The position numbers and the translations under genes were made by a program. The notes under the pieces were generated by a model. The model worked only from the letters and a program-made list of their open reading frames with translations, did no database searches and was not told the origin of the DNA. From an uncultured Eubacteriales bacterium (GTDB taxonomy: Bacteria; Bacillota; Clostridia; Oscillospirales; UBA644): a stretch of 10,333 nucleotides of DNA. Below, in pieces: positions 1 through 6,683 of this stretch; the first letter of the stretch is position 1; every line of letters begins with the position of its first letter. Location: assembly GCA_900547165.1 (NCBI GenBank), contig URFZ01000029.1, positions 1 to 10,333 of the forward strand. Direction: 5' to 3'.

Positions 1-17
1 CGGTTTAACCTCTTTTG

Positions 18-42
18 AACCACGCGACTATCGCGTGGTTTT
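18..42 (+). terminator. Hairpin terminator, probably for a plus-strand gene left of the window
   Basis: A perfect 10-bp stem (18-27 pairing with 31-40) with a 3-base loop ends in a short T run at 39-42. The stem is GC-rich in its core. The T run is brief, so termination is plausible but not certain. It lies back to back with the yraN terminator, as expected between convergent genes, which implies a plus-strand gene ending just left of the window. That gene cannot be seen. Confidence 0.5.
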
Positions 43-49
43 CGATTAC

Positions 50-86
50 AAAAAACGCTTTCGGAGATAAATCCGAAAGCGTTTTT
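50..86 (-). terminator. Strong intrinsic terminator after yraN, likely bidirectional
   Basis: A perfect 15-bp inverted repeat (51-65 with 72-86) around a 6-base loop has a GC-containing core and T runs on both sides. Read on the minus strand it ends in a six-T run (50-55) and starts 12 bases past the yraN stop, so it should end the activase-GRE-kinase-yraN transcript. The T run at 82-86 lets it act in the plus direction too. Confidence 0.85.
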
Positions 87-98
87 ATATAAAAAAGT

Positions 99-536
99 TT
101 ATTTATCGTCTTCTGCGGAAGCGAATGCGTCAACATAAAATTTGCCGTCAGTCACAACACGTCGTTTCACATCGACAAGCGCCGCGAATAAATCAAAGAA
201 AAAGGCAACCGAATCAACATCTATCCCGAATTTAGAGCGCAACTTTTTCTTATAGTCCTCAGCCATAAGAAGATACCTGCGCATTTTATCAACAGTCAAA
301 TGAGATTCGGGATAAAACGGAGAATTTGTATCCGCTGTTTTTACTTCAACAAAATGCACCTGACCGTTTTTCATTGCAATAATGTCAATTTCACCGTGAC
401 GGCACAGATATTCTCTTTCAAGTATGCGAAAGCCGAATTTTTTCAGACACCTTGCGGCATATGCCTCGCCGATATCTCCTATATATCTTCTGTCCCGAGT
501 TTTGTTCGGAACGGAAAAATCTTTTTTATCCGTCAT
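99..536 (-). CDS. yraN: YraN family (UPF0102) endonuclease-like protein
   Basis: A 145-residue protein of the YraN/UPF0102 family, which has a restriction-endonuclease-like (PD-(D/E)XK) fold. Its biological role is unsettled; DNA recombination or repair has been suggested. Visible hallmarks are the N-terminal GDIGEAYA segment (20-27, with Glu24), GEIDII (48-53, with Asp51) and FVEVK (62-66, with Glu64 and Lys66). These together form the putative metal-binding nuclease centre and all appear intact. Length is slightly above the usual 115-130 because of about 15 extra charged residues before the conserved core. The ATG at 536 has a G-rich Shine-Dalgarno at 540-544 with rather short spacing. It lies 29 bases after the sugar-kinase gene and just before a strong terminator, so it is probably the last gene of that transcript. 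A functional link to the GRE genes is not implied. Confidence 0.9.
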   Translation of the reverse strand: MTDKKDFSVPNKTRDRRYIGDIGEAYAARCLKKFGFRILEREYLCRHGEIDIIAMKNGQVHFVEVKTADTNSPFYPESHLTVDKMRRYLLMAEDYKKKLRSKFGIDVDSVAFFFDLFAALVDVKRRVVTDGKFYVDAFASAEDDK

Positions 537-565
537 ATTCCCCCGTTCGAAAAGAAGAGAAAAAC

Positions 566-1495
566 TTAAAGTCGCTTCAAATTTCCGTTTTCACGAAGTT
601 CTTCAACAAAACCTCTGATCTGTTCGTAATTCCCGAGCCAATCCGAAAAAGCGGTCGAACTTCCTGCGGCTACGGCATAGAGTACAGCCTCTTCCTGATC
701 TCCCGTCGAAAGAAAACCGTGTATATAACCCGCAAGCGCAGAATCCCCCGCCGCCACCGTATTGACAGACGTTCCTTTCGGAACTGAACAAAATATTGCG
801 TCACCGTTCGACGGAAGAAGCACCGCACCGTCTCCGCCGAGAGAAACAAGAACATTTTTTGCGCCGAGATTTTGCAGTTCCATTGCGGCGGCAACGACCT
901 GTTCGAGAGTATCGCACGGCATTCCCGTCGTCTGCGCAAGTTCTTCCCTGTTCGGCTTGATTACGAACGGTTCATATTGCAAAGTCTCTTTCAAGAGGTC
1001 TCCGACAGCGTCTATCACGACGCCGACGCCGCGAGCCTTGCATTGTCTTGCAAGCGTAGCATAAAAGGTTTGAGGAATACAATTTGGAACGCTTCCCGAA
1101 AGGCAAAGAATATCCCCTGCTTTTGCGGCATCTATTTTCGCAAGAAGTTTCTTCAAGTACTTCTGCGGAATATCGGGTCCGTCCGTATTCAAATCCGTCT
1201 CTTCCGCGGCACGGATCTTCACGTTTATACGCGTCATTCCCTCAGGCAGCATAATGAAATCCAGGTTCAGCCCCTCGTTTTTCAGAAGCCGTTCCATTTC
1301 TTTGCCCGTGAAACCCGCAAAAAATCCGAGAGCCAAAGTTTGCTCGCCGAGTTTGGACAGCATAGCTGAAACATTTATGCCTTTGCCGCCGCAAATAACC
1401 TGTTCGCGGCAATGCTTGTTTATCTGCCCTATCTTCAAATCGTCAAGATGAAGAGTGTAGTCTATCGCAGGATTGAACGTAACAGTATAGATCAT
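566..1495 (-). CDS. fruK: 1-phosphofructokinase family sugar-phosphate kinase (PfkB fold)
   Basis: A 309-residue cytosolic kinase of the PfkB/ribokinase superfamily, closest by eye to 1-phosphofructokinase (fructose 1-phosphate + ATP to fructose 1,6-bisphosphate). Family features in order: NPAID (8-12), GGKGIN (36-41), the TRINVKI substrate-lid strand (88-94), KPNREEL (180-186), a VSLGGDGAVL strand (217-226) and the catalytic loop with Asp251. Length is normal for FruK or LacC. The anion-hole motif, normally GAGD, reads AAGD (248-251). The ATG at 1495 follows the GRE stop by one base, with an AAGGTG ribosome site (1501-1506) inside the GRE 3' end, so the two are translationally linked. No fructose PTS or FruR regulator is present, unlike classical fru operons. 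The substrate may therefore be another hexose-phosphate, such as tagatose 6-phosphate or a deoxyketose phosphate. Family assignment is firm; substrate is inferred. Confidence 0.85.
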   Translation of the reverse strand: MIYTVTFNPAIDYTLHLDDLKIGQINKHCREQVICGGKGINVSAMLSKLGEQTLALGFFAGFTGKEMERLLKNEGLNLDFIMLPEGMTRINVKIRAAEETDLNTDGPDIPQKYLKKLLAKIDAAKAGDILCLSGSVPNCIPQTFYATLARQCKARGVGVVIDAVGDLLKETLQYEPFVIKPNREELAQTTGMPCDTLEQVVAAAMELQNLGAKNVLVSLGGDGAVLLPSNGDAIFCSVPKGTSVNTVAAGDSALAGYIHGFLSTGDQEEAVLYAVAAGSSTAFSDWLGNYEQIRGFVEELRENGNLKRL

Positions 1496-1496
1496 T

Positions 1497-3608
1497 TCAG
1501 CACCTTGTTTGCATTGATTTTTTGATAACCATTTCCTGCCAATCGCGGTTAAGAGTTACAAAGCGCGCAGACCAACCGGAAACTCTTACGGCAAGCGTGG
1601 GATACTTGTCGGGATTATCTCTTGCGTCAAGAAGCGTTTTGTTGTCCACAACATCTATATGAACAAAGATGCCGCCAACATCGATAAAAGTCTTGTAGAG
1701 ACCCACCATCGCGTTTATACCGTCTTCTCCTTTAACACTTGACGGCGCAAGTTTCATATCAAGTGCTGTTCCGTTGACAAGTGAAGACATATCAAGCGCG
1801 CCGAGAGACTGAATAATCGCCGTGGGACCGTTTTTATCGGAGCCGGGTGTCGGAGTGATGTTTGCGGCAAGTATCTCATGGGCAAGATGTCCGTCAGCCT
1901 GTGCAGAACGCTGATCCTTGAAGCCTATTTCTCTGCCGAAAGTCGAAGCGCCTGCGGGGAAAAGAACACCAGCCTTGCTGTGCACTTCACGCTGGAACCA
2001 AGAATAATCGTGCAATACTTTTTTGCCGAACTCGTCTATTTCGGGGTCGGCGTTGCCGTAACCGATAAAGTCTTTGAGAATACGCCGACGAATATCTTCG
2101 TGTCCTTCCCAATTCAAACGCAGATACCCAACAAGTTCATCAAGCGTCAGTTTCTTTTCTTCGTAAACATACTTCTTTATCGCAAACAGCGAATTTATAA
2201 CGTTCGGAAGTCCCGAAGCATGCGGGCTGTAAACCGTATATCTCGCACCTCTGTCATAGTAACCCGCAGCACGTTCGATACAATCGTTGATAAACAACGA
2301 AATCATTGTGTTGGGTATTCCCTGCGTGCCCCAACCGACACCGTAATTTTCTATAATATCGACAGCACCCGCACGAACTTTTTCAAACCATGCGGCATAA
2401 AGATCGTCAAAACTCGGATATTCGGGCGTCTTATCTGCGTTTACGCCGAGCGTTTCGTCAAGCAAAAGAAGAACGTCATACGGATGATATGTAAAGCAGG
2501 TCGCACCGGGCACCTGAATTTCCCAGCAGCCGTCGTTTGCAAAATTTCTTGCCTCGTGTATATCGTAACCGAAATCAACAAGATTTTTAATAATGAAATC
2601 GTTGTTGTATATGGCAACGGTACCCGTGCCGAGACGCTGAACCTCAGCAATCCTGCGGAAGAGTTTTTCGGAAGAGCGTTTACTCAGGCGCACCGCTATC
2701 GGGAAATCGCTTATTCGGGTCTCCTCAACAACATCAAGAACAAGAAAAGTGACCTCGTTTTCGACGTCGTTTCCGTCCGTGTCAACCCCCGAAAGAATAA
2801 TATTCTGATAATGCTGTCCGTCGCCCGAGCCATCGAAAAATTCGCCCGAACCTACCCACTCACAGCCTTTTATCCAAAAATGAGCAAGGTATTCTCTCGC
2901 TTCATCAAGCGTTATCGAACCGTCCGCAAGGTCTTTTTTAAGATAATCGCCGAGGAACAGGTCTATACGACCGATTCCGGGCCAGTTACCGCATTGACGC
3001 TGAAACGCAAACTGGAACATCAGAGACTGCACCGCTTCGCGGAAATTTGTTGCGGGGTGCATGGGAACATTCTGCGCATATTTTCTGACTTTCTCGTAAT
3101 GCACGCGCTGCTCGCCGTCACTTTCGAGTATAAGTTTGTCCAACAGTTCCATATATCTCGTGTGCCAATGCTCAAACGCGTCGAGAGTCTGCAAGCAGGC
3201 TTCGAGAAAATTGATTTTTTTCGGGTCTGTAATATCCCCTCTTGAAAGTCTTTCTTCCGCGTGTCTGCGCAGTCCGTCAAGACCGATTTTTACAACAGTC
3301 GCAAAATCAAGCGTAACGTGTGAAACACTTCTTACTGCGGGTTCGTCCCTGTCGGGCTGCAACACGGGCGTAACGTGACAAGTGCAGTCTTTGAGAGTGG
3401 TCGCGCCTATAACAAGTTCGTCGGGGTTTATTCTTATGTCGCCCTCTTCCGCAATATGACGCACACAGGCGGCATACATCTTGCTGGGCTCCTGTTCAAA
3501 CTCTTCTTTTGTGAGGCGGAGCGTTGTGGGTTTAAGCATTTTGCCCCATTTGCCGAGCAACGCTTCCTGTGCCATTTTTAATGTCTTTTCGGAAAGTCTT
3601 GTTTCCAT
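1497..3608 (-). CDS. Glycyl radical enzyme of the pyruvate formate-lyase family, substrate unknown
   Basis: A 703-residue glycyl radical enzyme. The C-terminal radical loop reads RVSGWSARF (675-683), with Gly678 the radical site. The thiyl loop reads NDGCWEI (358-364), with Cys361 the expected thiyl residue and Glu363 two positions on. Other family segments are the QNIILSGVD strand (268-276), an R-x-S-D-F segment (298-302) and the TPTPGSDKNGPTA region (585-597). A C-x-E thiyl loop is found in glycerol/diol dehydratases, choline lyase and arylacetate decarboxylases. Pyruvate formate-lyase has two adjacent cysteines instead, so true PFL activity is unlikely. The protein is shorter than PFL (about 760) and the eliminases (about 790-850), and Trp replaces the usual residue in both motifs. 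The ATG at 3608 has GGGAG (3616-3620) 7 bases upstream. It follows its activase by 16 bases and precedes a sugar kinase by one. Family certain; reaction not identified. Confidence 0.9.
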   Translation of the reverse strand: METRLSEKTLKMAQEALLGKWGKMLKPTTLRLTKEEFEQEPSKMYAACVRHIAEEGDIRINPDELVIGATTLKDCTCHVTPVLQPDRDEPAVRSVSHVTLDFATVVKIGLDGLRRHAEERLSRGDITDPKKINFLEACLQTLDAFEHWHTRYMELLDKLILESDGEQRVHYEKVRKYAQNVPMHPATNFREAVQSLMFQFAFQRQCGNWPGIGRIDLFLGDYLKKDLADGSITLDEAREYLAHFWIKGCEWVGSGEFFDGSGDGQHYQNIILSGVDTDGNDVENEVTFLVLDVVEETRISDFPIAVRLSKRSSEKLFRRIAEVQRLGTGTVAIYNNDFIIKNLVDFGYDIHEARNFANDGCWEIQVPGATCFTYHPYDVLLLLDETLGVNADKTPEYPSFDDLYAAWFEKVRAGAVDIIENYGVGWGTQGIPNTMISLFINDCIERAAGYYDRGARYTVYSPHASGLPNVINSLFAIKKYVYEEKKLTLDELVGYLRLNWEGHEDIRRRILKDFIGYGNADPEIDEFGKKVLHDYSWFQREVHSKAGVLFPAGASTFGREIGFKDQRSAQADGHLAHEILAANITPTPGSDKNGPTAIIQSLGALDMSSLVNGTALDMKLAPSSVKGEDGINAMVGLYKTFIDVGGIFVHIDVVDNKTLLDARDNPDKYPTLAVRVSGWSARFVTLNRDWQEMVIKKSMQTRC

Positions 3609-3624
3609 ATTTTATCTCCCGTGT

Positions 3625-4515
3625 TTATACACTGTATCTTACATTCGGCAAGATACCGCGAGCGGTATTTGCCAGCTTTTCCATTTTTTCTTCGGTCGGC
3701 ACGTCGAACTCCCTGCCGAACCGCATATTCAGCGACGGCAGTTTTCCGAGCCCGAACGAATGATATTCCAAAAGTTCATAGTAGTCGAGGTTTTCGAAAT
3801 CCTTGATAAAATTGCAGATATCGGAAATCTCTTTTTCGTTATCGTTTACACTCGGAACAACGGGTGTTCTTACAATCAACCGAACGTTTTCTTTCGAAAG
3901 TTTTTGCAAGTTTTCTTTTATAAGAGCATTGTCCGTTCCAATAAATTTTTTATGTAAGTCGGCGTCAAAAACCTTGAAATCCGACATAACGATATCTGTA
4001 TAAGGAAGAACCTTTTTGAAGTACGAATAAGGAACGTTTGAAGCGGTCTGTATACAAACGGTTATTCCGCGTTCTTTGCAAAGGCAGGCACATTCGGTCA
4101 AAAAATCAGGCTGAATCATCGGTTCGCCGCCCGAAAAAGTTGCTCCGCCTCCCGAATTGGAATAGAACAGCTTATCCTTTTCGATTGCGGCAACCACATC
4201 TTCCGCCGTCATCTGTTTTCCGCAAAGTTCGCGCGCTCCTGTCGGACAGACTACCGCACATTTCCCGCAGGAAACGCACTTTTCAAAATGCAGACTGCCA
4301 TCCCTTGCAACCGCGCCTGTCGGACAGGCCTCGGCGCATTTTCCGCATCCGATGCAAAGGCTCTCAAAATATCGAAGTTGAGGCTTTGCTTCAAGAGACT
4401 CGGGATTATGACACCACACACAACGGTTGTTACAGCCTTTAAGAAAGACTGTTGTTCTTATTCCGGGTCCGTCATGCGTCGAAAATTTTTGTATATCGAA
4501 AACAATCCCTTGCAT
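3625..4515 (-). CDS. Glycyl radical enzyme activating protein (radical SAM)
   Basis: A 296-residue radical SAM activase that uses S-adenosylmethionine and a [4Fe-4S] cluster to abstract hydrogen from the partner enzyme's glycine. The SAM-cluster motif is C-x3-C-x2-C at Cys28, Cys32 and Cys35, within GCNNRCVWCHNPES. An inserted ferredoxin-like domain carries two further cluster motifs: Cys54/57/60/64 and Cys80/83/86/90, each followed by PTGA. This double-cluster insert is typical of activases for GRE eliminases and decarboxylases and is absent from the short PFL activase, supporting a non-PFL partner. SGGEP (128-132) is the SAM amino-group binding motif. The ATG at 4515 has AAGGA (4523-4527) 7 bases upstream. 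The gene sits directly before the GRE gene, 16 bases apart, and is the first gene behind a strong promoter. No key residue appears to be missing. Confidence 0.95.
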   Translation of the reverse strand: MQGIVFDIQKFSTHDGPGIRTTVFLKGCNNRCVWCHNPESLEAKPQLRYFESLCIGCGKCAEACPTGAVARDGSLHFEKCVSCGKCAVVCPTGARELCGKQMTAEDVVAAIEKDKLFYSNSGGGATFSGGEPMIQPDFLTECACLCKERGITVCIQTASNVPYSYFKKVLPYTDIVMSDFKVFDADLHKKFIGTDNALIKENLQKLSKENVRLIVRTPVVPSVNDNEKEISDICNFIKDFENLDYYELLEYHSFGLGKLPSLNMRFGREFDVPTEEKMEKLANTARGILPNVRYSV

Positions 4516-4546
4516 AATGTTATCCTTATATTTTTATACTATTTTC

Positions 4547-4575
4547 ATTTTATATTTATATATAAAAAATGTCAA
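4547..4575 (-). promoter_or_regulatory. Sigma-A-type promoter for the activase-GRE-kinase-yraN unit
   Basis: On the minus strand a perfect TTGACA (4570-4575) is followed after 17 bases by TAAAAT (4547-4552), one mismatch from the -10 consensus. An overlapping TATAAA (4549-4554) could serve at 15-base spacing. The spacer is nearly pure A/T. The predicted transcript starts near 4540, about 25 bases before the activase ATG, leaving room only for its ribosome site. The -35 box contains the TGA stop codon of the upstream ylbJ-like gene (4572-4574). No operator or riboswitch is visible in the short leader. Confidence 0.7.
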
Positions 4576-5735
4576 GGTTTTCGTGAAAATTTTACAGTTT
4601 TTTCAGTTTGTTTCTTGCTTCTGAACAGCAAGAACAGAACTGTAAGTGAAAAGGCAACGACCGCCCCGCAAACCAAAGCATAAACCGAAATTTGCGGTAT
4701 TTCCGACGACGGAAGAATATCCGCCTTGTAACCTGGAATCAGAAAAGAACAAATAAAAATCAAAGCGGTCGCAAAAGCGGTTTGAAGTATCTTGCCTATA
4801 AAATACGGTTTCGGAGAAAGTCCTCCGTCACAGATATACGAAAGCACCTGGCAATGCACACTTATACCCGCCCAGCCTATCAATGCGCTTGTGACGGCAA
4901 GATTTTGCAATACGGGAGCGGAGTTTCCCACACGACTGACACCCGTTGTCATTTCAAAAATCCCAACAAGCAGATTTTCCACGGTCTCTCGCTCAAAAAA
5001 CGGAAACAGATTGCAGATTGCTGCTGAAATTGACGGTATTAAACCCGTATGCAGAAGAAGAGAGACGGCAACGGCAAAAAACACAACAAAAGAACAGATG
5101 TAAAGCATAGATACCGCACCGTCTGTAACAGATGAAAGAAATATGTGTAAAACAGATTGTTTTTGCGGAATATTGTTTTTTGTATTCACGAAAACGACTG
5201 TGTCAGCAGTTCCTTTCCAGATTCTGCCGACAATTATTCCCACAAAAACGGCGGAGACTATCTGAACCGCCCATAAAAGCCAACCGGTCTTGCCGCTTTG
5301 CCAGATTCCGACACCGACTGTGCCGAGGATAAACGACGGACCTGCATTGTTGCAAAAAGCGAGGGTTCTTTCTGCTTCAACCTTTGAACAGGCACCGTTT
5401 TTATAAAGCGAAGATACCGTTTTTGCTCCGACGGGGAAGCCCGAAACAAGCCCGAGAATCATTGCGGAAGAACAGTTTCCACCGACACAGAACACCTTTT
5501 TCGTGAAGCGGTCAAGCAGGCGACCGAGACGTTCGGCAAAACCGCATTTTATAAAAATTCCCGACAGGACAAGAAACGGAAACAGCGTCGGGACAAGAAC
5601 TGTCAGACACATCTCTATTGCCTGCTCGGCAGAATCGCACGACACTTCGGGATAGATCAAAATTCCGACAATACCGCAAAGCGTCAGCAATAAAACAAAT
5701 ATATTTTTCATTCTGTTCCGTGTCTTATTTTTCAT
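4572..5735 (-). CDS. ylbJ: YlbJ-like integral membrane protein (nucleoside-recognition/Gate domain)
   Basis: A 387-residue multi-pass membrane protein resembling YlbJ, needed for sporulation in Bacillus subtilis and also present in Clostridia. The fold has two related halves with Gate (nucleoside recognition) domains; the transported or sensed ligand is not known. Recognisable segments are GLVSGFPVGAK (95-105), FCNNAGPSFILGTVGVG (127-143), and in the second half GWAGISVHCQV (287-297). Hydrophobic stretches lie near 11-28, 46-63, 152-170, 207-228, 320-334 and 351-371. A basic N-terminus precedes the first helix. The ATG at 5735 has a GGAG-type ribosome site about 9 bases upstream; Met9 is a possible alternative start. 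The stop overlaps the promoter of the next operon. No other sporulation gene is in the window, so a sporulation role here is inferred from family only. Confidence 0.8.
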   Translation of the reverse strand: MKNKTRNRMKNIFVLLLTLCGIVGILIYPEVSCDSAEQAIEMCLTVLVPTLFPFLVLSGIFIKCGFAERLGRLLDRFTKKVFCVGGNCSSAMILGLVSGFPVGAKTVSSLYKNGACSKVEAERTLAFCNNAGPSFILGTVGVGIWQSGKTGWLLWAVQIVSAVFVGIIVGRIWKGTADTVVFVNTKNNIPQKQSVLHIFLSSVTDGAVSMLYICSFVVFFAVAVSLLLHTGLIPSISAAICNLFPFFERETVENLLVGIFEMTTGVSRVGNSAPVLQNLAVTSALIGWAGISVHCQVLSYICDGGLSPKPYFIGKILQTAFATALIFICSFLIPGYKADILPSSEIPQISVYALVCGAVVAFSLTVLFLLFRSKKQTEKTVKFSRKP

Positions 5736-5752
5736 TTTAAGGCTCTCCGCTA

Positions 5753-5781
5753 TTGCAATTTCACAAAAAATATTGTAGAAT
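5753..5781 (+). promoter_or_regulatory. Candidate promoter for the alpha/beta hydrolase gene
   Basis: TTGCAA (5753-5758) and TAGAAT (5776-5781) are separated by exactly 17 bases, scoring four and five of six against consensus. The start would fall near 5788, only about 9 bases before the hydrolase ATG, giving an almost leaderless mRNA that begins at its ribosome site. A minus-strand pair in the same 61-base gap (TTTACA, 17 bases, TGAAAT) could serve the divergent ylbJ-like gene, so the two promoters would overlap. Sequence-only prediction. Confidence 0.4.
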
Positions 5782-5796
5782 GTAAATGGTGATTTT

Positions 5797-6603
5797 ATGT
5801 TGAATTATGAAAAAATAAAAGATATAGTTTACCGCAAAACAAACGATTGCAACCTGCATCTTGATCTGCTTGTTCCGCGTGCAAAAAACGATGAAAAAAT
5901 TCCCTGTTGCGTGTTTTTTCACGGCGGCGGGTGGAAAGAGGGAGGTAGGCAGGATGTTGACGGCTTTCCGATTATAACAGATAAGATAATCGAAAGCGGC
6001 GGGGCTGTCGCGTCGGTCGAATATCGGCTTGTCGGCAAAAACGGCGGCGGTTTTCCGCAAAGTTTCGAAGACTGTCTGTATGCGCTGAAATTTCTTGATG
6101 AGCAGACGATTTGTCCCATAAACAGGTTCAGAAAAGGGCTGTACGGAATTTCCGCAGGCGGCACCATGGCTTGCGCATCTGCGCTTATGCAGGAGCGGTT
6201 CGGAATATATTCCCCTGTTTCCGCAGTCGCGGATATGTGCGGTGTTATTTGGTTCGGCGGTAACGACAAGGTATTTTCCGAAATCAAAACGCCGTCCGCG
6301 ACCGAGGGTTTTATCAAAAATCTGCTCGGAGGACAAGACCCGAATATGACTTCGCCCGTTGAATACCTGAAAACATCGCCGCAGCGTCCGAAATTTCTGA
6401 TAGTACACGGCGACAACGACGAATGTGTCAATGTCAACTCCTCGCGTGAGTTCTTCAAACGAGCTGTTCAAGAGGGCTACAATGCTGAATATCTCGAAGT
6501 AAAGAACTCAAATCACACGTTCTTTCCCGTCGGAGGCAGGCTCGTTCCCAACGCGCAGACATTATTCGGCAAAATCGGTGATTTTCTTGCAAAAAACATA
6601 TAA
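5797..6603 (+). CDS. Alpha/beta hydrolase, carboxylesterase/acetyl esterase type
   Basis: A 268-residue alpha/beta hydrolase of the BD-FAE/esterase-lipase type. The oxyanion-hole motif HGGGW is at 42-46, and the nucleophile elbow GISAGG at 117-122 gives catalytic Ser119. HGDND (204-208) supplies the acid, most likely Asp208, and NSNH (237-240) supplies His240, so the triad is complete. There is no signal peptide or membrane segment, so it should be cytosolic. Relatives cleave esters of short acids, often acetyl or feruloyl groups on sugars, but the substrate cannot be read here. The ATG at 5797 has a weak GGTGA four bases upstream. It is transcribed divergently from the ylbJ-like gene, and the following glycosyltransferase has its own promoter, so the hydrolase is probably monocistronic. 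No terminator is visible after it. Confidence 0.85.
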   Translation: MLNYEKIKDIVYRKTNDCNLHLDLLVPRAKNDEKIPCCVFFHGGGWKEGGRQDVDGFPIITDKIIESGGAVASVEYRLVGKNGGGFPQSFEDCLYALKFLDEQTICPINRFRKGLYGISAGGTMACASALMQERFGIYSPVSAVADMCGVIWFGGNDKVFSEIKTPSATEGFIKNLLGGQDPNMTSPVEYLKTSPQRPKFLIVHGDNDECVNVNSSREFFKRAVQEGYNAEYLEVKNSNHTFFPVGGRLVPNAQTLFGKIGDFLAKNI

Positions 6604-6607
6604 ACGC

Positions 6608-6636
6608 TTGACATATTGCGACATTTATTATATAAT
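6608..6636 (+). promoter_or_regulatory. Perfect-consensus sigma-A promoter for the glycosyltransferase-gtrA pair
   Basis: TTGACA (6608-6613), a 17-base spacer and TATAAT (6631-6636) match the housekeeping consensus at every position. Transcription would begin near 6643, giving a leader of about 41 bases. A second TATAAT lies at 6644-6649. The promoter begins five bases past the hydrolase stop codon and drives transcription toward the glycosyltransferase ATG at 6684. Confidence 0.8.
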
Positions 6637-6649
6637 TATATTATATAAT
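6627..6649. repeat. AT-rich inverted repeat over the -10 and start site (possible operator)
   Basis: Perfect 9-base arms, ATTATATAA (6627-6635) and TTATATAAT (6641-6649), flank a 5-base spacer. The repeat covers the -10 box and the predicted transcription start of the glycosyltransferase promoter. That is where a repressor dimer would bind. Because the region is almost entirely A/T, chance symmetry is also plausible. Confidence 0.45.
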
Positions 6650-6683
6650 TCTACACATTTTGAATATATGAGGTTTGATATAA

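Noticed and set aside
1878..3245. A 455-codon open frame on the plus strand, antisense to the glycyl radical enzyme gene
   Set aside because: It lies wholly inside a well-supported gene. Its translation is rich in Phe, Arg, Val and Ile with no domain, consistent with a complementary-strand shadow.
1497..3608. Reading the glycyl radical enzyme as pyruvate formate-lyase or anaerobic ribonucleotide reductase
   Set aside because: PFL needs adjacent catalytic cysteines, but here one Cys is followed by Trp-Glu. NrdD has a different C-terminal zinc-binding Cys arrangement and an ATP-cone, neither of which is seen.
5752..5759. Eight-base palindrome ATTGCAAT between the divergent genes as an operator
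   Set aside because: Too short to separate from chance in AT-rich sequence, and no second copy is nearby.
5761..6471. A 236-codon minus-strand open frame over the alpha/beta hydrolase
   Set aside because: The plus-strand gene has a complete catalytic triad in the right order. The antisense frame has no recognisable domain and runs over the divergent promoter region.
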